DNA of 49,300 nt from Crocosphaera sp. (GCF_030064895.1 NZ_JASJEB010000116.1:1-49300); one strand, 5' to 3'. Shown: positions 33,268-45,724, numbered from the stretch's first letter. The notes: generated by a model not told the origin, from the letters alone. Translations and numbers: made by a program.

Positions 33268-35277
33268 TTAACCTAAAACAGCCTTAGCTTTAGCCAAAAC
33301 ATTATCAACACTAAAGCCGAATTTTTCCATACAAGTTCCACCAGGAGCAGAAGCACCAAAAGTATCAATACTGACGCTATAGCCTTCAGGTCCAACGTAT
33401 TTTGACCAACCAAAGCTAACACCAGCTTCCACAGATAAACGCTTGGTTACAGCTTTGGGGAAAACAGACTCTTTATAAGCTTCGTCTTGTGCTTCAAATA
33501 ACTCCCAAGAAGGCATAGAAACCACGCGAACTTTCTTACCTTCGCCAGTTAATTTTTCAGCAGCAGCCACACAAAGACTGACTTCTGAACCGGTTCCCAT
33601 GAGGATAATATCAGGAGTTCCATCACAGTCAACAATAGGGTAAGCACCCTTAGCCACTCCTTCCATAGAAGTTCCAGGGAGGTTAGGCACTTTCTGACGG
33701 GTAAAGGCTAATAAACTAGGAGCATGAGCTTTCGCTTTCTCAACCGCTACCTTATAAGCTCCAGAACACTCATTTCCATCAGCAGGACGAAAAACAGTTA
33801 AATCAGGAATAGCTCGTAAAGAAGCCAAAACCTCTACAGGTTGGTGAGTAGGACCATCTTCACCTTGTCCAATGGAGTCGTGAGTCATAACCCAGATAGC
33901 ACCAACTTGAGACAAAGCTGATAAACGGATAGAAGCCCGCATATAATCAGTAAAGATTAAGAAAGTAGCACCGTAAGGAATTAAACCTGAACCATGTAAA
34001 GAGATTCCGTTACAGATAGCACCCATACCATGCTCACGCACCCCAAAGTGGACGTTACGGTTAGCATACTCTCCTTTTTGGAAGTCCCCAGAAACTTTTA
34101 ATTCTGTTAAGTTAGAGTGGGTTAAATCAGCAGAACCACCAATTAACTCAGGTAACACAGGAGCTAAGATGTTGAGGATAGCGGCGGAATGCTTCCGAGT
34201 AGGTAGTCCATCATCATCAGGAGTAAACTTAGGTAAGTCCTTATCCCAACCATCGGGAAGTTGACCACTTAAATAACGTTCAAACTCAGCCGCTTCTGCG
34301 GGATATTTAGCCTTATAAGCTGCAAACGCTTGATCCCATTCAGCTTCATAACTAGCACCCTGTTCAGCCTTATTCATGTGGCTAAGAACATCTTGGGGAA
34401 TATCGAAGGGTTCATAGTTCCATCCTAAGTTTTTACGGGTTAAAGCCACTTCATCCGTACCTAAAGCAGCACCGTGAACACCGGCGGTGTCTTGTTTGTT
34501 GGGAGAACCATAACCGATTGTGGTGGTAACCTTGATCATCGTAGGCTTATCGGTGACTTTTTTCGCCTCTTCGATGGCCTTAGCAATAGCATCTAAATCG
34601 GTGTTACCATTTGGTACATGGAGAACGTGCCAACCGTAAGCTTCAAAGCGTTTGGATACATCTTCGGTAAAGGCTACATCTGTAGAACCATCAATAGAAA
34701 TGTGGTTATCATCATAAAGAGCGATCAGTTTGCCTAAACCCCAGTGTCCAGCAATAGAACAAGCTTCACCGGCCACACCTTCCATATTGCAACCATCCCC
34801 TAAAATAACATAGGTGTAATGGTCAACGATGGTGGCATCGGGTTTGTTAAAAGTAGCTGCTAAATGGGCTTCTGCTACGGCTAAACCTACTCCATTAGCG
34901 ATCCCTTGTCCTAAAGGTCCGGTGGTAACTTCTACCCCTTCGGTTTCAAAGTTTTCTGGGTGTCCAGGGGTTTTCGATCCCCATTGACGGAACTGTTTAA
35001 TGTCTTCGATGGTGACACTATCGTAACCGGTCAAATATAGTAAGGCGTACTGTAACATACAGCCATGACCAGCAGATAGGATGAAGCGATCGCGGTTAAA
35101 CCATTTGGGGTTTTTGGGGTTAAACCGCATGAACTGATTCCAGAGGACATAGGCCATGGGAGCCGCACCCATAGGCAGTCCGGGGTGTCCTGATTTAGCT
35201 TTTTCTACAGCGTCAACTGCTAAAAAACGAATAGAATTAATAGAAAGTTCTTGAAGTGACTGGGTGGCAGCAACCAT
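33268..35277 (-). CDS. tkt: Transketolase
   Basis: 669-aa TPP enzyme that moves two-carbon units between sugar phosphates in the Calvin cycle and the pentose-phosphate pathway. Seen: [16 protein letters not shown] (27-42), the TPP/magnesium motif [15 protein letters not shown] (about 158-172), [18 protein letters not shown], the second-domain [17 protein letters not shown] (about 467-483) and a C-terminal regulatory-type domain with [10 protein letters not shown]. Full length. Codon usage is conspicuously clean (many ACC, GGT, ATC), as in highly expressed genes. Cytosolic homodimer by family knowledge. It has its own terminator and a 162-base gap to the pentapeptide gene, so is probably monocistronic. 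Confidence 0.96.
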   Translation of the reverse strand: MVAATQSLQELSINSIRFLAVDAVEKAKSGHPGLPMGAAPMAYVLWNQFMRFNPKNPKWFNRDRFILSAGHGCMLQYALLYLTGYDSVTIEDIKQFRQWGSKTPGHPENFETEGVEVTTGPLGQGIANGVGLAVAEAHLAATFNKPDATIVDHYTYVILGDGCNMEGVAGEACSIAGHWGLGKLIALYDDNHISIDGSTDVAFTEDVSKRFEAYGWHVLHVPNGNTDLDAIAKAIEEAKKVTDKPTMIKVTTTIGYGSPNKQDTAGVHGAALGTDEVALTRKNLGWNYEPFDIPQDVLSHMNKAEQGASYEAEWDQAFAAYKAKYPAEAAEFERYLSGQLPDGWDKDLPKFTPDDDGLPTRKHSAAILNILAPVLPELIGGSADLTHSNLTELKVSGDFQKGEYANRNVHFGVREHGMGAICNGISLHGSGLIPYGATFLIFTDYMRASIRLSALSQVGAIWVMTHDSIGQGEDGPTHQPVEVLASLRAIPDLTVFRPADGNECSGAYKVAVEKAKAHAPSLLAFTRQKVPNLPGTSMEGVAKGAYPIVDCDGTPDIILMGTGSEVSLCVAAAEKLTGEGKKVRVVSMPSWELFEAQDEAYKESVFPKAVTKRLSVEAGVSFGWSKYVGPEGYSVSIDTFGASAPGGTCMEKFGFSVDNVLAKAKAVLG

Positions 35278-35439
35278 AATTTTTCTTGAAATAAACTACG
35301 ATAAGACAACAATCAGTGTGGAGTGGGCAACTCCTGGTCTGTGATTTGCCCCAAGGTTTGTATTTATCATCCCACTCTTGGGTAACGATGGGAAGATAGA
35401 GTGTAATAATTTTCTGAATAACTTAATAAACTACTTCGG

Positions 35440-36108
35440 TTATTGATAAGCCCCAAACTTAGACACATCTCCACGGTAGATGGTGTCATTAGGCATTCTT
35501 GCACGAAATAAATCTACAACCGAGAAATTTGCCTCTGTCAAGATAGCATTTGAAAGTGTTATGTCTCTCATCGATGAACCTTCAAAATCAGCACTGGACA
35601 AATTAGAACCAGACAAAATTGCTTGATCAAAGTTGGCAGATTGAGCGATCGCACCAATTAAATCAGCCTCAATAAGAATAGCACCTTCAAGATCCGCCGC
35701 AGTAAGGATAGCTTCTGATAAAGTGGCGTGGTCCATTTCAGCATTAGATAGTTTAGCATCAGAAAGATCGGCACCAGTTAAATCAGCATCGGATAGTTTA
35801 ACACCTGATAACTCTGCATAAGAGAGATTTGCTCCAGTAAGATTGGCCCCTGCTAGTTTAGCCTCTATCAATAGTGAATCAGATAAATCTGCTCCTGATA
35901 GATCTGCACCAATCAGTACGCTACCATATAAATCTTTTCCAGATAAATCTGCCCCTGTGAGATCGCATCCATTACATTCATTTGTTTGCAACAAATGGTC
36001 ATAATCTGAGGAGGAAAAAGCATGAGCGGGTAGATTAAAAGTAGTTAAGCTCAGAAAAACAGTCAAGACTAACGCACAAAACCAAAGTAAACCTGATTTA
36101 ATCTTCAT
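35440..36108 (-). CDS. Secreted pentapeptide-repeat protein
   Basis: 222 aa. An N-terminal signal peptide (GLLWFCALVLTVFLSLTTFNLPAHA, residues 6-30, cleavage likely after AHA) directs it to periplasm or thylakoid lumen. Residues about 48-205 are more than 25 pentapeptides of the A(D/N)LSG type (GADLSGADLSDSLLIEAKLA), which fold as a right-handed quadrilateral beta-helix. A short segment with two cysteines (NECNGCDLTG) precedes the repeats, a common cap in cyanobacterial lumenal members. No function is known. It is close to gyrB, but the signal peptide argues against a Qnr-like gyrase-protecting role. Confidence 0.85.
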   Translation of the reverse strand: MKIKSGLLWFCALVLTVFLSLTTFNLPAHAFSSSDYDHLLQTNECNGCDLTGADLSGKDLYGSVLIGADLSGADLSDSLLIEAKLAGANLTGANLSYAELSGVKLSDADLTGADLSDAKLSNAEMDHATLSEAILTAADLEGAILIEADLIGAIAQSANFDQAILSGSNLSSADFEGSSMRDITLSNAILTEANFSVVDLFRARMPNDTIYRGDVSKFGAYQ

Positions 36109-36130
36109 AGAGTTAATTGTCGGAAGTTAG

Positions 36131-36175
36131 AAAATAAAATTTGGTAGAGATATTCAAGGCAAAATCTCTACCAAA
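36131..36175 (-). terminator. Intrinsic terminator of gyrB
   Basis: Perfect 12-bp arms (36140-36151 and 36164-36175, ATCTCTACCAAA) with a 12-nt loop, followed on the minus strand by TTTTATTTT. It starts 25 bases after the gyrB stop. Confidence 0.85.
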
Positions 36176-36200
36176 GCAGTTTAACTTGCTAGAGTAACGA

Positions 36201-38138
<1,938 letters not shown>

Positions 38139-38369
38139 TTATAATCGCTTTTGATGTGCCTTGTTCCGACTCAATGGCAAAATCTTTAAAAATTGTAGCA
38201 CATAAGGGTTAAAGGCTGCTTAAAGTTGAATTGAGAATATTTATATCATGGGATACAGGGTCTATATCATCATAGCAGATATGGCAGGGTGAGACTGGGG
38301 GATGGGGAGAATTAGCAAAAAGCGCATTCTTATCCATCTTTGAAAGAAGAGGTTTTATCCAGACTTAAT

Positions 38370-38397
38370 TAATTATCTATTGTCCATTATCCATTAT
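38370..38397. repeat. Heptamer array, ATGGATA family (inverted), at an LD-carboxypeptidase stop
   Basis: On the minus strand the heptamers are ATGGATA, ATGGATA, ATGGACA, ATAGATA. The stop codon of the LD-carboxypeptidase gene (38394-38396) falls within the first heptamer. Confidence 0.75.
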
Positions 38398-39446
38398 CCA
38401 TTAATAACCCCTGATTCTAAATAGTTAATTGTTCCTGTATTGGCATTAATTTCCACTTCTACTCCCATAGGAAAGGTTAAAATTGGTTCAATATGTCCAA
38501 TTTGTGCGCCCATCCAAGCTGGAATTTCTAATGGTTTGATATGGTCATTTATAACTTGTTCTAAGGTTAAAGAAGCATAACCACCACTAGGTAAACATTT
38601 GGTACACTGACCAAAAATAAACCCCGATATTTTATCTAAAATTCCAGCTATTTTTAAGTGAGTCATCATGCGATCAATACGGTAAATATCTTCTCCAACA
38701 TCTTCAATGAATAAAATATGTCCTCTAAAATCTGGTACATAAGGAGAACCAATAATTGCTGATAAAACTGATAAGTTTCCACCTATTATTTTTCCTCTGG
38801 CTGTTCCTGAGTTGATTGTTTTTATTCTATTTTTTACTTGCATTAAGCGGTTATTATCATCAGTATCTCGTTCATTTTGAAAGCTAATTTTTTGTTCAGT
38901 AAATAATGCTTGTTTGAAAGAATTTACTTGTTTTGGTCGCCAAGAACTAAAACCATTGGGACCATGAAAGGTTACTAATCCTGATTTGGTATAAATGGCC
39001 ATTAATAAGACTGTTATATCACTAAAACCAACAATAATTTTAGGGTTATTTCTAATTACATTATAGTCTAAATAAGGTAAAATTCGAGCGCATCCCCAAC
39101 CACCACGAATGGGTAATAATAAGTCAATTTTTGGGTCGGCAAAAAACTGGTTAATATCATCGGCACGATCTCGATCTTTTCCTGCAAAATAACCATATTG
39201 ATCTAAAACATGATTACCTAAATAAGGGACTAATCCTAATGCTTTGATGGCATCTTGTACAATATCAATCTGTTCTGTAATATAAGTTTTTCCTGCTGGA
39301 CTAACTAAGCCAACTCCTGAACCTGGTTTAAGTTTTCGGGGTTTAATAAGAGAAGCATTTTGAGCAGATGCTGTAAAATAAAGAGAAGTTAAAAGGCTTA
39401 AACTTCCCAGAGATGCGCTTAAAAATTGACGACGATTTAAAGACAT
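38394..39446 (-). CDS. LD-carboxypeptidase / MccF-like S66 peptidase with Tat signal
   Basis: 350 aa. It starts MSLNRRQFLSASLGSLSLLTS, a twin-arginine signal (RRQFLS), so export as a folded protein is predicted. The S66 fold is recognised by GSGVGLVSPAG (about 42-52), LLLPIRGGWGCARILPYLDY (about 110-129), the nucleophile Ser in IIVGFSDITVLL, a Glu in LFIEDVGEDIYRIDRMM and the His in IGHIEPILTFPMG near the C-terminus, completing Ser-Glu-His. Members cut the L-D bond in murein tetrapeptides (recycling) or hydrolyse microcin C-like compounds. Export favours a cell-wall role. Its last codons run into a heptamer repeat array, which supplies the stop. Confidence 0.88.
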   Translation of the reverse strand: MSLNRRQFLSASLGSLSLLTSLYFTASAQNASLIKPRKLKPGSGVGLVSPAGKTYITEQIDIVQDAIKALGLVPYLGNHVLDQYGYFAGKDRDRADDINQFFADPKIDLLLPIRGGWGCARILPYLDYNVIRNNPKIIVGFSDITVLLMAIYTKSGLVTFHGPNGFSSWRPKQVNSFKQALFTEQKISFQNERDTDDNNRLMQVKNRIKTINSGTARGKIIGGNLSVLSAIIGSPYVPDFRGHILFIEDVGEDIYRIDRMMTHLKIAGILDKISGFIFGQCTKCLPSGGYASLTLEQVINDHIKPLEIPAWMGAQIGHIEPILTFPMGVEVEINANTGTINYLESGVING

Positions 39447-39585
39447 TTTTAGAATTAATTAGAGCCAATTTATTGTTATAAATGGAGTAAAATTATTAGC
39501 TAGGTTATGTAATGAAACTAAACAAGTTAAAGAATAGAATAAGGGTACTTCTATTCATTGTTTGTGTCAAGTCAATTATCTAATA

Positions 39586-40596
39586 TTATTGTTGAAGAAT
39601 AAAATTAATAGTTAGTATTTGTAAGGTAATTCCCGAAAACATAAAAGAGATAGCTAAGGCTAACTGAATAATACTTAAAATTAAACTTAAAATTTGTAGT
39701 AATGTCGGTTGAAGAACAGTTAAAATTTGTCTTGCGTATAGCATAGAGAGTAAGTTAAGAATCATTATAACCATAATTAATCCCAAAATTTTATAAACAT
39801 TATTGTCAAGTCTTTGTGCTACAGTCATAGATATCATTACTAATGCTATACCTTGAGGAGTTAAAATTGTCGGAAAAGTAAGTGGGGAAACTAATGCTGT
39901 CAAGGGATTTTCTGGTATAGGAAAAGAATTATTTGTTTGAGGATCATATTGTTGTAAAAGCATTTTTAGGGAAAGTAAAAATAAAACAATTCCTGCGGCT
40001 ACCATTAAAGAACTGAGACTAATTTTGTATTTATTTAAAAGATTTTCACTGGTTAAAGCAACTATAATAATAGATAAAGTTGATAAAATAAAACTTCTGA
40101 TAGCTAACTGAATTCTGACTTGTTTGCTAGCATTTTTAGTCAGTCTGGCAAACACTGGAATAATTTTTATAGGTCCAATTGTCATAAATAAAATTATAGT
40201 TAATCTAGACCAAGAGTCCTTACCATAAATTTTTCTAAGATCCCGAATAAATTGTATTTGGTGTTCTATTATATTTCTTAAATCTGTTGTTTCACTAATT
40301 ACGTCATCATTTTGGGTTCTGTTTGAGGCAATCTTACATTCATCAACATTCCAACAAATATTATTTTTAAACTCTGTGGTTAAGGACAGGGTATTATCAA
40401 GAGCGTTTATTCTGGAAAATTCTTGTAAAGGTTGCGCAAAAGAGTTAACTGTGAATATTGTGAAATTACCCCATAAAATTAGTACATAAATTAATAAAAT
40501 TAAGCCAATAGAAATTAATTTTTTATGTAAATACATCCATTTTTTTTGTTTTAGTTTTACCAATAAATTTTTAGCTCTATCTTTGATTAAATTCAT
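39586..40596 (-). CDS. MarC-family membrane protein with long N-terminal extension
   Basis: 336 aa. Residues about 132-330 match the MarC-type six-helix fold: LTIILFMTIGPIKIIPVFARLT, then a VRIQLAIRSFILSTLSIIIVA helix, LSSLMVAAGIVLFLLSLKMLL, and PLTALVSPLTFPTILTPQGIALVMI, the P-L-x-P-x-x-x-x-P-G-x-I signature. MarC proteins were once tied to antibiotic resistance but their function is unknown. Unlike typical members (about 200-220 aa) it has about 130 extra N-terminal residues: a signal-like helix (28-53) and a non-membrane stretch with two cysteines (CWNVDEC). Related fused forms occur in cyanobacteria as far as I recall; this is not verified here. Confidence 0.7.
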   Translation of the reverse strand: MNLIKDRAKNLLVKLKQKKWMYLHKKLISIGLILLIYVLILWGNFTIFTVNSFAQPLQEFSRINALDNTLSLTTEFKNNICWNVDECKIASNRTQNDDVISETTDLRNIIEHQIQFIRDLRKIYGKDSWSRLTIILFMTIGPIKIIPVFARLTKNASKQVRIQLAIRSFILSTLSIIIVALTSENLLNKYKISLSSLMVAAGIVLFLLSLKMLLQQYDPQTNNSFPIPENPLTALVSPLTFPTILTPQGIALVMISMTVAQRLDNNVYKILGLIMVIMILNLLSMLYARQILTVLQPTLLQILSLILSIIQLALAISFMFSGITLQILTINFILQQ

Positions 40597-40711
40597 TGTT
40601 AATTGTCCTATTTTACTATTGGGAATAAAATCAATTGCTTCTAATTATTTCATTCTAGTTTAAATTTTTTTGCTTATTTTGTAATAGTTCATTCTTGATT
40701 GCTATATATTT

Positions 40712-40739
40712 GTAGGGTTCAACGGCCGTTGAACCCTAC
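40712..40739. repeat. Perfect 28-bp palindrome
   Basis: Half-site GTAGGGTTCAACGG followed directly by its exact reverse complement. It lies 9 bases past the mutT stop and upstream of the MarC-like gene. No T-run follows on the minus strand, so it resembles a dispersed REP-like unit more than a terminator. Confidence 0.8.
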
Positions 40740-40748
40740 TATTATTTT

Positions 40749-41159
40749 TTATCTATTTTTCAACATCTCAATGATCTTTATATTGGCTTCAGGAAAAGTA
40801 AACTTATCAATTTCTTTTAAAGTTACCCAACGTATTTCCTGACATTCGATGGGTTTGGGTTCCCCTCTTAAATAGCGACAAATATGAACACATAAAGTTA
40901 CTTTAAAATCAGTATAAGTATGCTCTAAATTAACTAGATTTTCTCCGACTTCAATATCAATATCAATCTCTTCTTTAATCTCTCGTTTGATACAATCTTC
41001 TACTGTTTCACCTGGTTCTATTTTTCCCCCAGGAAACTCCCATAAACCTCCTAATAAACCTTTATCAGGACGACGATCTATTAAAATTAAACCAGTGTCA
41101 TTATAGATGACAGCGACACCAATTTTTTTATGGGTAAGGGGTTTAGTAGTTTCAGTCAT
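40749..41159 (-). CDS. mutT: NUDIX hydrolase, MutT-like 8-oxo-dGTP diphosphatase
   Basis: 136-aa NUDIX protein. The Nudix box is GGKIEPGETVEDCIKREIKEE, preceded by GLLGGLWEFP, which together fit the G-x5-E-x7-REUxEExGU pattern except that Ile-Asp replaces the final Gly pair. MutT-type enzymes remove 8-oxo-dGTP from the nucleotide pool. The RRPDKGLLGGLWEFPGGK context and length support MutT over other NUDIX families, but substrate specificity is inferred. Cytosolic. A perfect palindrome sits just past its stop codon. Confidence 0.8.
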   Translation of the reverse strand: MTETTKPLTHKKIGVAVIYNDTGLILIDRRPDKGLLGGLWEFPGGKIEPGETVEDCIKREIKEEIDIDIEVGENLVNLEHTYTDFKVTLCVHICRYLRGEPKPIECQEIRWVTLKEIDKFTFPEANIKIIEMLKNR

Positions 41160-41237
41160 GGAAAGTTAATTTTGTTGGCCTTGGTAACAATATAGCGTAA
41201 TATAACGATAAAATCTTCCCTTTAACATCAATATATC

Positions 41238-43760
41238 TTAGAATTTATTGACACTGAGTTGTGCGTCTTTTTGGACATAATCTTTGAGTTTAATGGGAAC
41301 CGGAGAAGCATTCCAAATCTTATCACAATAATCTTTTATGGAGCGATCACTGGAAAATTTACCCATTCTAGCCACATTCAAAATAGACATTTTACTCCAA
41401 TTTTCCTGGTCTTTATAAGCTTGAGAAACCTTATCTTGACATTCAATATAAGACTTATAATCCGCTAATAAAAGATAGGGATCTTCGTACATTAAATTAT
41501 CTACAATAGGCTTAAATAATTCGGGATCGCCATGAGAAAAGAATCCAGACTCGATTAAGTCTAAAACTCCTCTTAATTCGGGAATAGAAGCATAATACCG
41601 ACGAGGAACATAACCTTGTGCTTTTAAGTTTAAAACTTCTGGAGTTGTTAACCCGAATAAAAAGAAATTTTCGGCTCCAACTTCTTCACGAATTTCTACG
41701 TTTGCCCCGTCTAATGTACCAATAGTTAAGGCACCATTCATAGAAAATTTCATATTTCCGGTTCCAGATGCTTCTTTTCCTGCTGTAGAAATTTGTTCTG
41801 ATAAATCAGCCGCCGGATAAACTCTTTGACCAAAGGTAACGTTATAATCTGGTAAGAAAATTACCTTCAAACGATCGCCTATATCTCCATCATTATTAAC
41901 CACATCCCCTACTGCTGTGATCAATTTAATCATACGTTTGGCCATAAAATAACCAGGGGCTGCTTTACCACCAAAAATGAAGGTACGGGGGGGAACATCT
42001 AGGTTAGGATCGTTCTTAAGACGCTTATACAGAGTAATAATGTGTAAGACGTTTAAATGTTGCCGTTTATATTCATGAATGCGTTTCACCTGTACATCAA
42101 ATAAGGATTCAGGGTTAACAACAATTCCTACTTTTTGTTGAATATGATTAGCTAAATCTTTTTTAACCGCCTGTTTAGCTTCTCGCCATTTCTTCCGGAA
42201 AGTTTTATCTTCTGCGTAGCTTTCTAATTTCTTTAATTCCTGTAAATTATTAATCCAATTATCGCCAATTTTTGAAGTAATTAATTCACTCAAACGAGGG
42301 TTACTTTGAACCACCCAACGACGAGGGGTAACACCATTAGTAACATTGGTAAATTTTTTAGGCCAAAGTAGATAAAAGTCGTGAAGAATAGTATCTTTTA
42401 CCAATTGGGAATGTAACTCAGCCACCCCATTAATATGATGGGAACCAATACAAGCTAAATGCGCCATTCTGACATATCTTTCCCCACTTTCATCGATAAT
42501 AGAAAGAGCAGAAATTTTGCTATCATCGTTAGGAAATTTAATGCGAACTTGATCTAAGAAACGACTATTAATTTCATAGATAATTTCGAGAACACGAGGT
42601 AATAAATTACCAAAAATTTCAATAGGCCATTTTTCCAATGCTTCTGGTAATAAAGTATGATTAGTATAAGCAAAAGTCTTCTCAACAATATTCCAAGCTT
42701 TGCCCCATTCATATTCATAAATATCCACCAATAAGCGCATTAATTCAGCTACAGCAACCGCCGGGTGAGTGTCATTTAATTGTACTGCCCATTGTTCATA
42801 AAAATTATCTAAATTTGGATTATTTAATAAATGAATCCGAATCATATCTTGTAAAGAACAAGAGACAAAAAAGTATTGTTGTTTTAATCTTAATTCTTTA
42901 CCTTCGATTTGTTCATCGTTAGGATAAAGAACTTTTGTCAGGTTTTCTGAACTAACTTTATCATCCACTGCCCCATAATAATCTCCCACATTAAAGCGTT
43001 GAAAATCGAAAGATTCACAAGCTTCTGATCGCCATAATCTCATAGTGTTAACTGTGTTAACTTTATAACCAGTAATAGGGGTATCATAGGGAATTCCTTT
43101 AACTATATATTCGGGAACCCAACGGATATGAAACTGATCATGTCCATCGACATAAGGTTCAGTATGACCGCCAAAATTAACAGTAACAGAAGCTTCAGGA
43201 CGACAAATTTCCCAAGGGTTTCCATACTGTAACCATTTATCCGTTATTTCTACTTGCCAACCGTCTCTAATTTCCTGATCAAAAATGCCGAATTCGTAGC
43301 GAATTCCATAACCAATGGCCGGTACTTCTAAACTGGATAAAGAGTCCATATAACAAGCAGCTAAACGTCCTAAACCACCATTACCAAGTCCAGGTTCTTC
43401 TTCTGCTTCAATCAATTCTTTTATGTTTAAACCTGATGCTGTTACAGCTTCTTTTACTTTTTCAGCAATACCTAAATTAATTAAATTGTTTTCTAAATGT
43501 GGTCCCACTAAAAATTCTGCTGATAAGTAACAAACTTTTTTTACATCTTTTTCTAGTTTAGTTTGTATGGTGTTTAACCATCTTTGTTGAAGGCGATCTC
43601 TGACGGTGTAAGCTAAGGCTAAATAAAAGTCATTTTTGGTGGCAATTTCTGGAAATTTACCTTGAATATAGAAGAGATTATCTAAAATTGCTCGTCGTAA
43701 AGTTTGGATCTCTAAACCAGTGCGATCATCTTCAACTTTGACAGGATTTTTTTTAATCAT
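41238..43760 (-). CDS. glgP: Glycogen phosphorylase
   Basis: 840-aa GT35 enzyme releasing glucose-1-phosphate from glycogen, the main night-time carbon store of cyanobacteria. Seen: YLSAEFLVGPHLENNLINLG (about 79-98), EEPGLGNGGLGRLAACYMDSL (about 121-141), QLNDTHPAVAVAELMRL, KFTNVTNGVTPRRWV, DVQVKRIHEYKRQHLN, and the PLP-lysine segment EASGTGNMKFSMNGALTIGT. Full length. A strong GGAGGG ribosome site precedes the ATG, with a small inverted repeat (TCTCCT / AGGAGA) just upstream of it. Copy 2 of the miniature element ends 45 bases from the start codon and must overlap or displace the promoter. Confidence 0.96.
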   Translation of the reverse strand: MIKKNPVKVEDDRTGLEIQTLRRAILDNLFYIQGKFPEIATKNDFYLALAYTVRDRLQQRWLNTIQTKLEKDVKKVCYLSAEFLVGPHLENNLINLGIAEKVKEAVTASGLNIKELIEAEEEPGLGNGGLGRLAACYMDSLSSLEVPAIGYGIRYEFGIFDQEIRDGWQVEITDKWLQYGNPWEICRPEASVTVNFGGHTEPYVDGHDQFHIRWVPEYIVKGIPYDTPITGYKVNTVNTMRLWRSEACESFDFQRFNVGDYYGAVDDKVSSENLTKVLYPNDEQIEGKELRLKQQYFFVSCSLQDMIRIHLLNNPNLDNFYEQWAVQLNDTHPAVAVAELMRLLVDIYEYEWGKAWNIVEKTFAYTNHTLLPEALEKWPIEIFGNLLPRVLEIIYEINSRFLDQVRIKFPNDDSKISALSIIDESGERYVRMAHLACIGSHHINGVAELHSQLVKDTILHDFYLLWPKKFTNVTNGVTPRRWVVQSNPRLSELITSKIGDNWINNLQELKKLESYAEDKTFRKKWREAKQAVKKDLANHIQQKVGIVVNPESLFDVQVKRIHEYKRQHLNVLHIITLYKRLKNDPNLDVPPRTFIFGGKAAPGYFMAKRMIKLITAVGDVVNNDGDIGDRLKVIFLPDYNVTFGQRVYPAADLSEQISTAGKEASGTGNMKFSMNGALTIGTLDGANVEIREEVGAENFFLFGLTTPEVLNLKAQGYVPRRYYASIPELRGVLDLIESGFFSHGDPELFKPIVDNLMYEDPYLLLADYKSYIECQDKVSQAYKDQENWSKMSILNVARMGKFSSDRSIKDYCDKIWNASPVPIKLKDYVQKDAQLSVNKF

Positions 43761-43804
43761 TTTCCCTCCGTTTCTCCTTAAATTTAGGAGATGATAAGTT
43801 TTTA

Positions 43805-43929
43805 TATAGCCTTTCTCGGACTCATGAGGTACACCTAATATCTAACTCCGAACTCCTAACTCCGAATTCCGAACTCCGAACTCCTAAAACTAGAAAACTC
43901 TGTACCTCACAAGTATGAGAATTGCTAGA
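43805..43929. mobile_element. Miniature inverted-repeat element, copy 2 (inverted relative to copy 1)
   Basis: 29-bp imperfect terminal inverted repeats at 43805-43833 and 43901-43929, the same end sequences as copy 1 but swapped left to right. The core is a different heptamer array (43843-43884): TAACTCC, GAACTCC, TAACTCC, GAATTCC, GAACTCC, GAACTCC. It is immediately upstream of glgP. Confidence 0.7.
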
Positions 43930-44134
43930 TTTACCCGATTATAAAATTTTTTGTCATTAACCATTTAAAACTTTTAATAATCTTAACCTTTGCTTTTATA
44001 GTTTTGTTAAGAATATATTAATAATGAATTAATTTATAACTAAAATTATAATTTTTTATTGCCAAATCAAGAAAAAATTAATATTATTTTAAGGTGGTTT
44101 AAAAAAAAATGTCTCAATAGAAGTTAGTTTAGTA

Positions 44135-44162
44135 ATGGACAATGAACAATGGATAATGGATA
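44135..44162. repeat. Heptamer array, ATGGATA family
   Basis: Four heptamers in phase: ATGGACA, ATGAACA, ATGGATA, ATGGATA. About 135 bases upstream of the pyk start. Confidence 0.75.
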
Positions 44163-44296
44163 ATAAAACTTAATTCTTACTTCTGACTTTCCTCTAAAAA
44201 ATAAAAAGAAAGTATTTCAACAGAATTAATTATTTATCTATGTGAGAAAATTTAAACTACAAAACAAAAAGAATTTAAGCAAAAATCAGGAAACTT

Positions 44297-45724
44297 ATGA
44301 AACCGTTAACTTTTCGCACCAAAATTGTTGCCACTATTGGACCAGCTTGTTATTCTGCCGATGTATTGCGTCAAATGATGTTGGCAGGAATGAACGTAGC
44401 TAGATTAAACTTTTCTCACGGAAGCTACGAAGATCATGGAAAAATGGTCAAATTACTGCGTCAATTGTCCCAAGAATTAGACCTTCCCTTAACCATTTTA
44501 CAAGACTTACAAGGGCCAAAAATTCGGGTGGGAGACATCCCTAATAACGGCATGACTTTAACAGAAGGTTCCTCTTTAACTATCGTTCCTTTAGAAGAAT
44601 GGAACGGTCAAGAAAACACCGTAGGGATCGATTATCCTTATGTAGCCGAAGAAGCGCAACCAGGGACACAAGTTTTGTTAGACGATGGTCTACTAGAGTT
44701 AACCGTGGAAACCGTCGAGGGTAAAGCAGTGACTTGTAAAGTAGTTGAAGGGGGTATTCTCAAAAGTCATAAAGGGGTCAACTTTCCCTCTCTGAATTTA
44801 CGACTGCCTTCCATGACCGAAAAGGATAAAAAAGACTTGGAATTTGGTATCTCTCAGGGTGTAGATATCATTTCCTTGAGTTTTGTTCGTCAAGCAGCCG
44901 ATATTCAAGCACTCAAAGCCTTTTTAGCTGCGAGAAATGTGGACATTCCCGTGTTAGCAAAAATCGAAAAACCCCAGGCCATCGAACATTTAGAAGCAAT
45001 AGTCGATGAATGTAATGCCATCATGGTGGCCCGTGGAGACTTAGGGGTGGAGATGCGTCCCGAAAAGGTTCCCCTACTGCAAAAACGTATTATTCGGATG
45101 TGTAATCAAAAGGGTATTCCTGTGATTACTGCGACGCAAATGCTAGATAGTATGATTCGTAACCCTCGTCCTACCCGCGCTGAGGCCAGCGATGTGGCTA
45201 ATGCTATCATTGATGGAACCGATGCAGTTATGCTCTCAGGAGAGTCTGCTGTGGGGGACTTTCCTGTGCAAGCGGTGACCATGTTAGCGAGTATTGCCCG
45301 TGATATTGAGTCGGAAATTACCTTTACTAATTATGCTCCACGAAATCTAGATAAAGCTCATGCCTTAGCCGAGGCCCTCAACTCCATTGATAAGGTGCTG
45401 GCTCTACAATGTATTGTAGCTTTTACAGAAACGGGATATTCCGCTAAACTTGCTGCTGCTGAGCGTCCCAAAGTTCCTGTGGTGGCTTTGACCCCTAGCA
45501 TAGAAGTTTATCACCGTCTTAACCTAGTTTGGGGTGTACGTCCAGTTCTGTTTGAATGCGATTACCTAACCCTAGAAGAATTACTTAAACAGATGGAAGC
45601 CTTATTATTAGAGCGAAATTTCGTCAGTCAAGGGGATCAAGTTTTGATTTTGGGTGGTTTACCCTTGAGACAAAGCAGAAGCACCAGTTTCCTTAATATT
45701 CATACTATTGGAAACCCCAATTAG
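44297..45724 (+). CDS. pyk: Pyruvate kinase
   Basis: 475-aa glycolytic enzyme converting phosphoenolpyruvate and ADP to pyruvate and ATP. Seen: [14 protein letters not shown] (7-20), [19 protein letters not shown] (30-48), [15 protein letters not shown], then [44 protein letters not shown] with the catalytic Lys and metal ligands, and [26 protein letters not shown] with [15 protein letters not shown]. The C-terminal allosteric domain is short and there is no PEP-utiliser-type extension, as in the shorter cyanobacterial pyruvate kinase. The only plus-strand metabolic gene in its neighbourhood. GC-richer codons suggest good expression. Confidence 0.95.
   Translation: MKPLTFRTKIVATIGPACYSADVLRQMMLAGMNVARLNFSHGSYEDHGKMVKLLRQLSQELDLPLTILQDLQGPKIRVGDIPNNGMTLTEGSSLTIVPLEEWNGQENTVGIDYPYVAEEAQPGTQVLLDDGLLELTVETVEGKAVTCKVVEGGILKSHKGVNFPSLNLRLPSMTEKDKKDLEFGISQGVDIISLSFVRQAADIQALKAFLAARNVDIPVLAKIEKPQAIEHLEAIVDECNAIMVARGDLGVEMRPEKVPLLQKRIIRMCNQKGIPVITATQMLDSMIRNPRPTRAEASDVANAIIDGTDAVMLSGESAVGDFPVQAVTMLASIARDIESEITFTNYAPRNLDKAHALAEALNSIDKVLALQCIVAFTETGYSAKLAAAERPKVPVVALTPSIEVYHRLNLVWGVRPVLFECDYLTLEELLKQMEALLLERNFVSQGDQVLILGGLPLRQSRSTSFLNIHTIGNPN

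Larger units (their letters stand above)
43761..44296. other. 536-bp divergent region between glgP and pyk
   Basis: No gene is seen. It carries copy 2 of the miniature element (43805-43929), a very AT-rich stretch (43930-44130), a heptamer array (44135-44162) and the two divergent promoters, which I cannot place with confidence. Confidence 0.6.

Noticed and set aside
35440-36108. Qnr-like gyrase-protecting role for the pentapeptide protein next to gyrB
   Set aside because: It has an export signal peptide, so would not meet gyrase in the cytosol.
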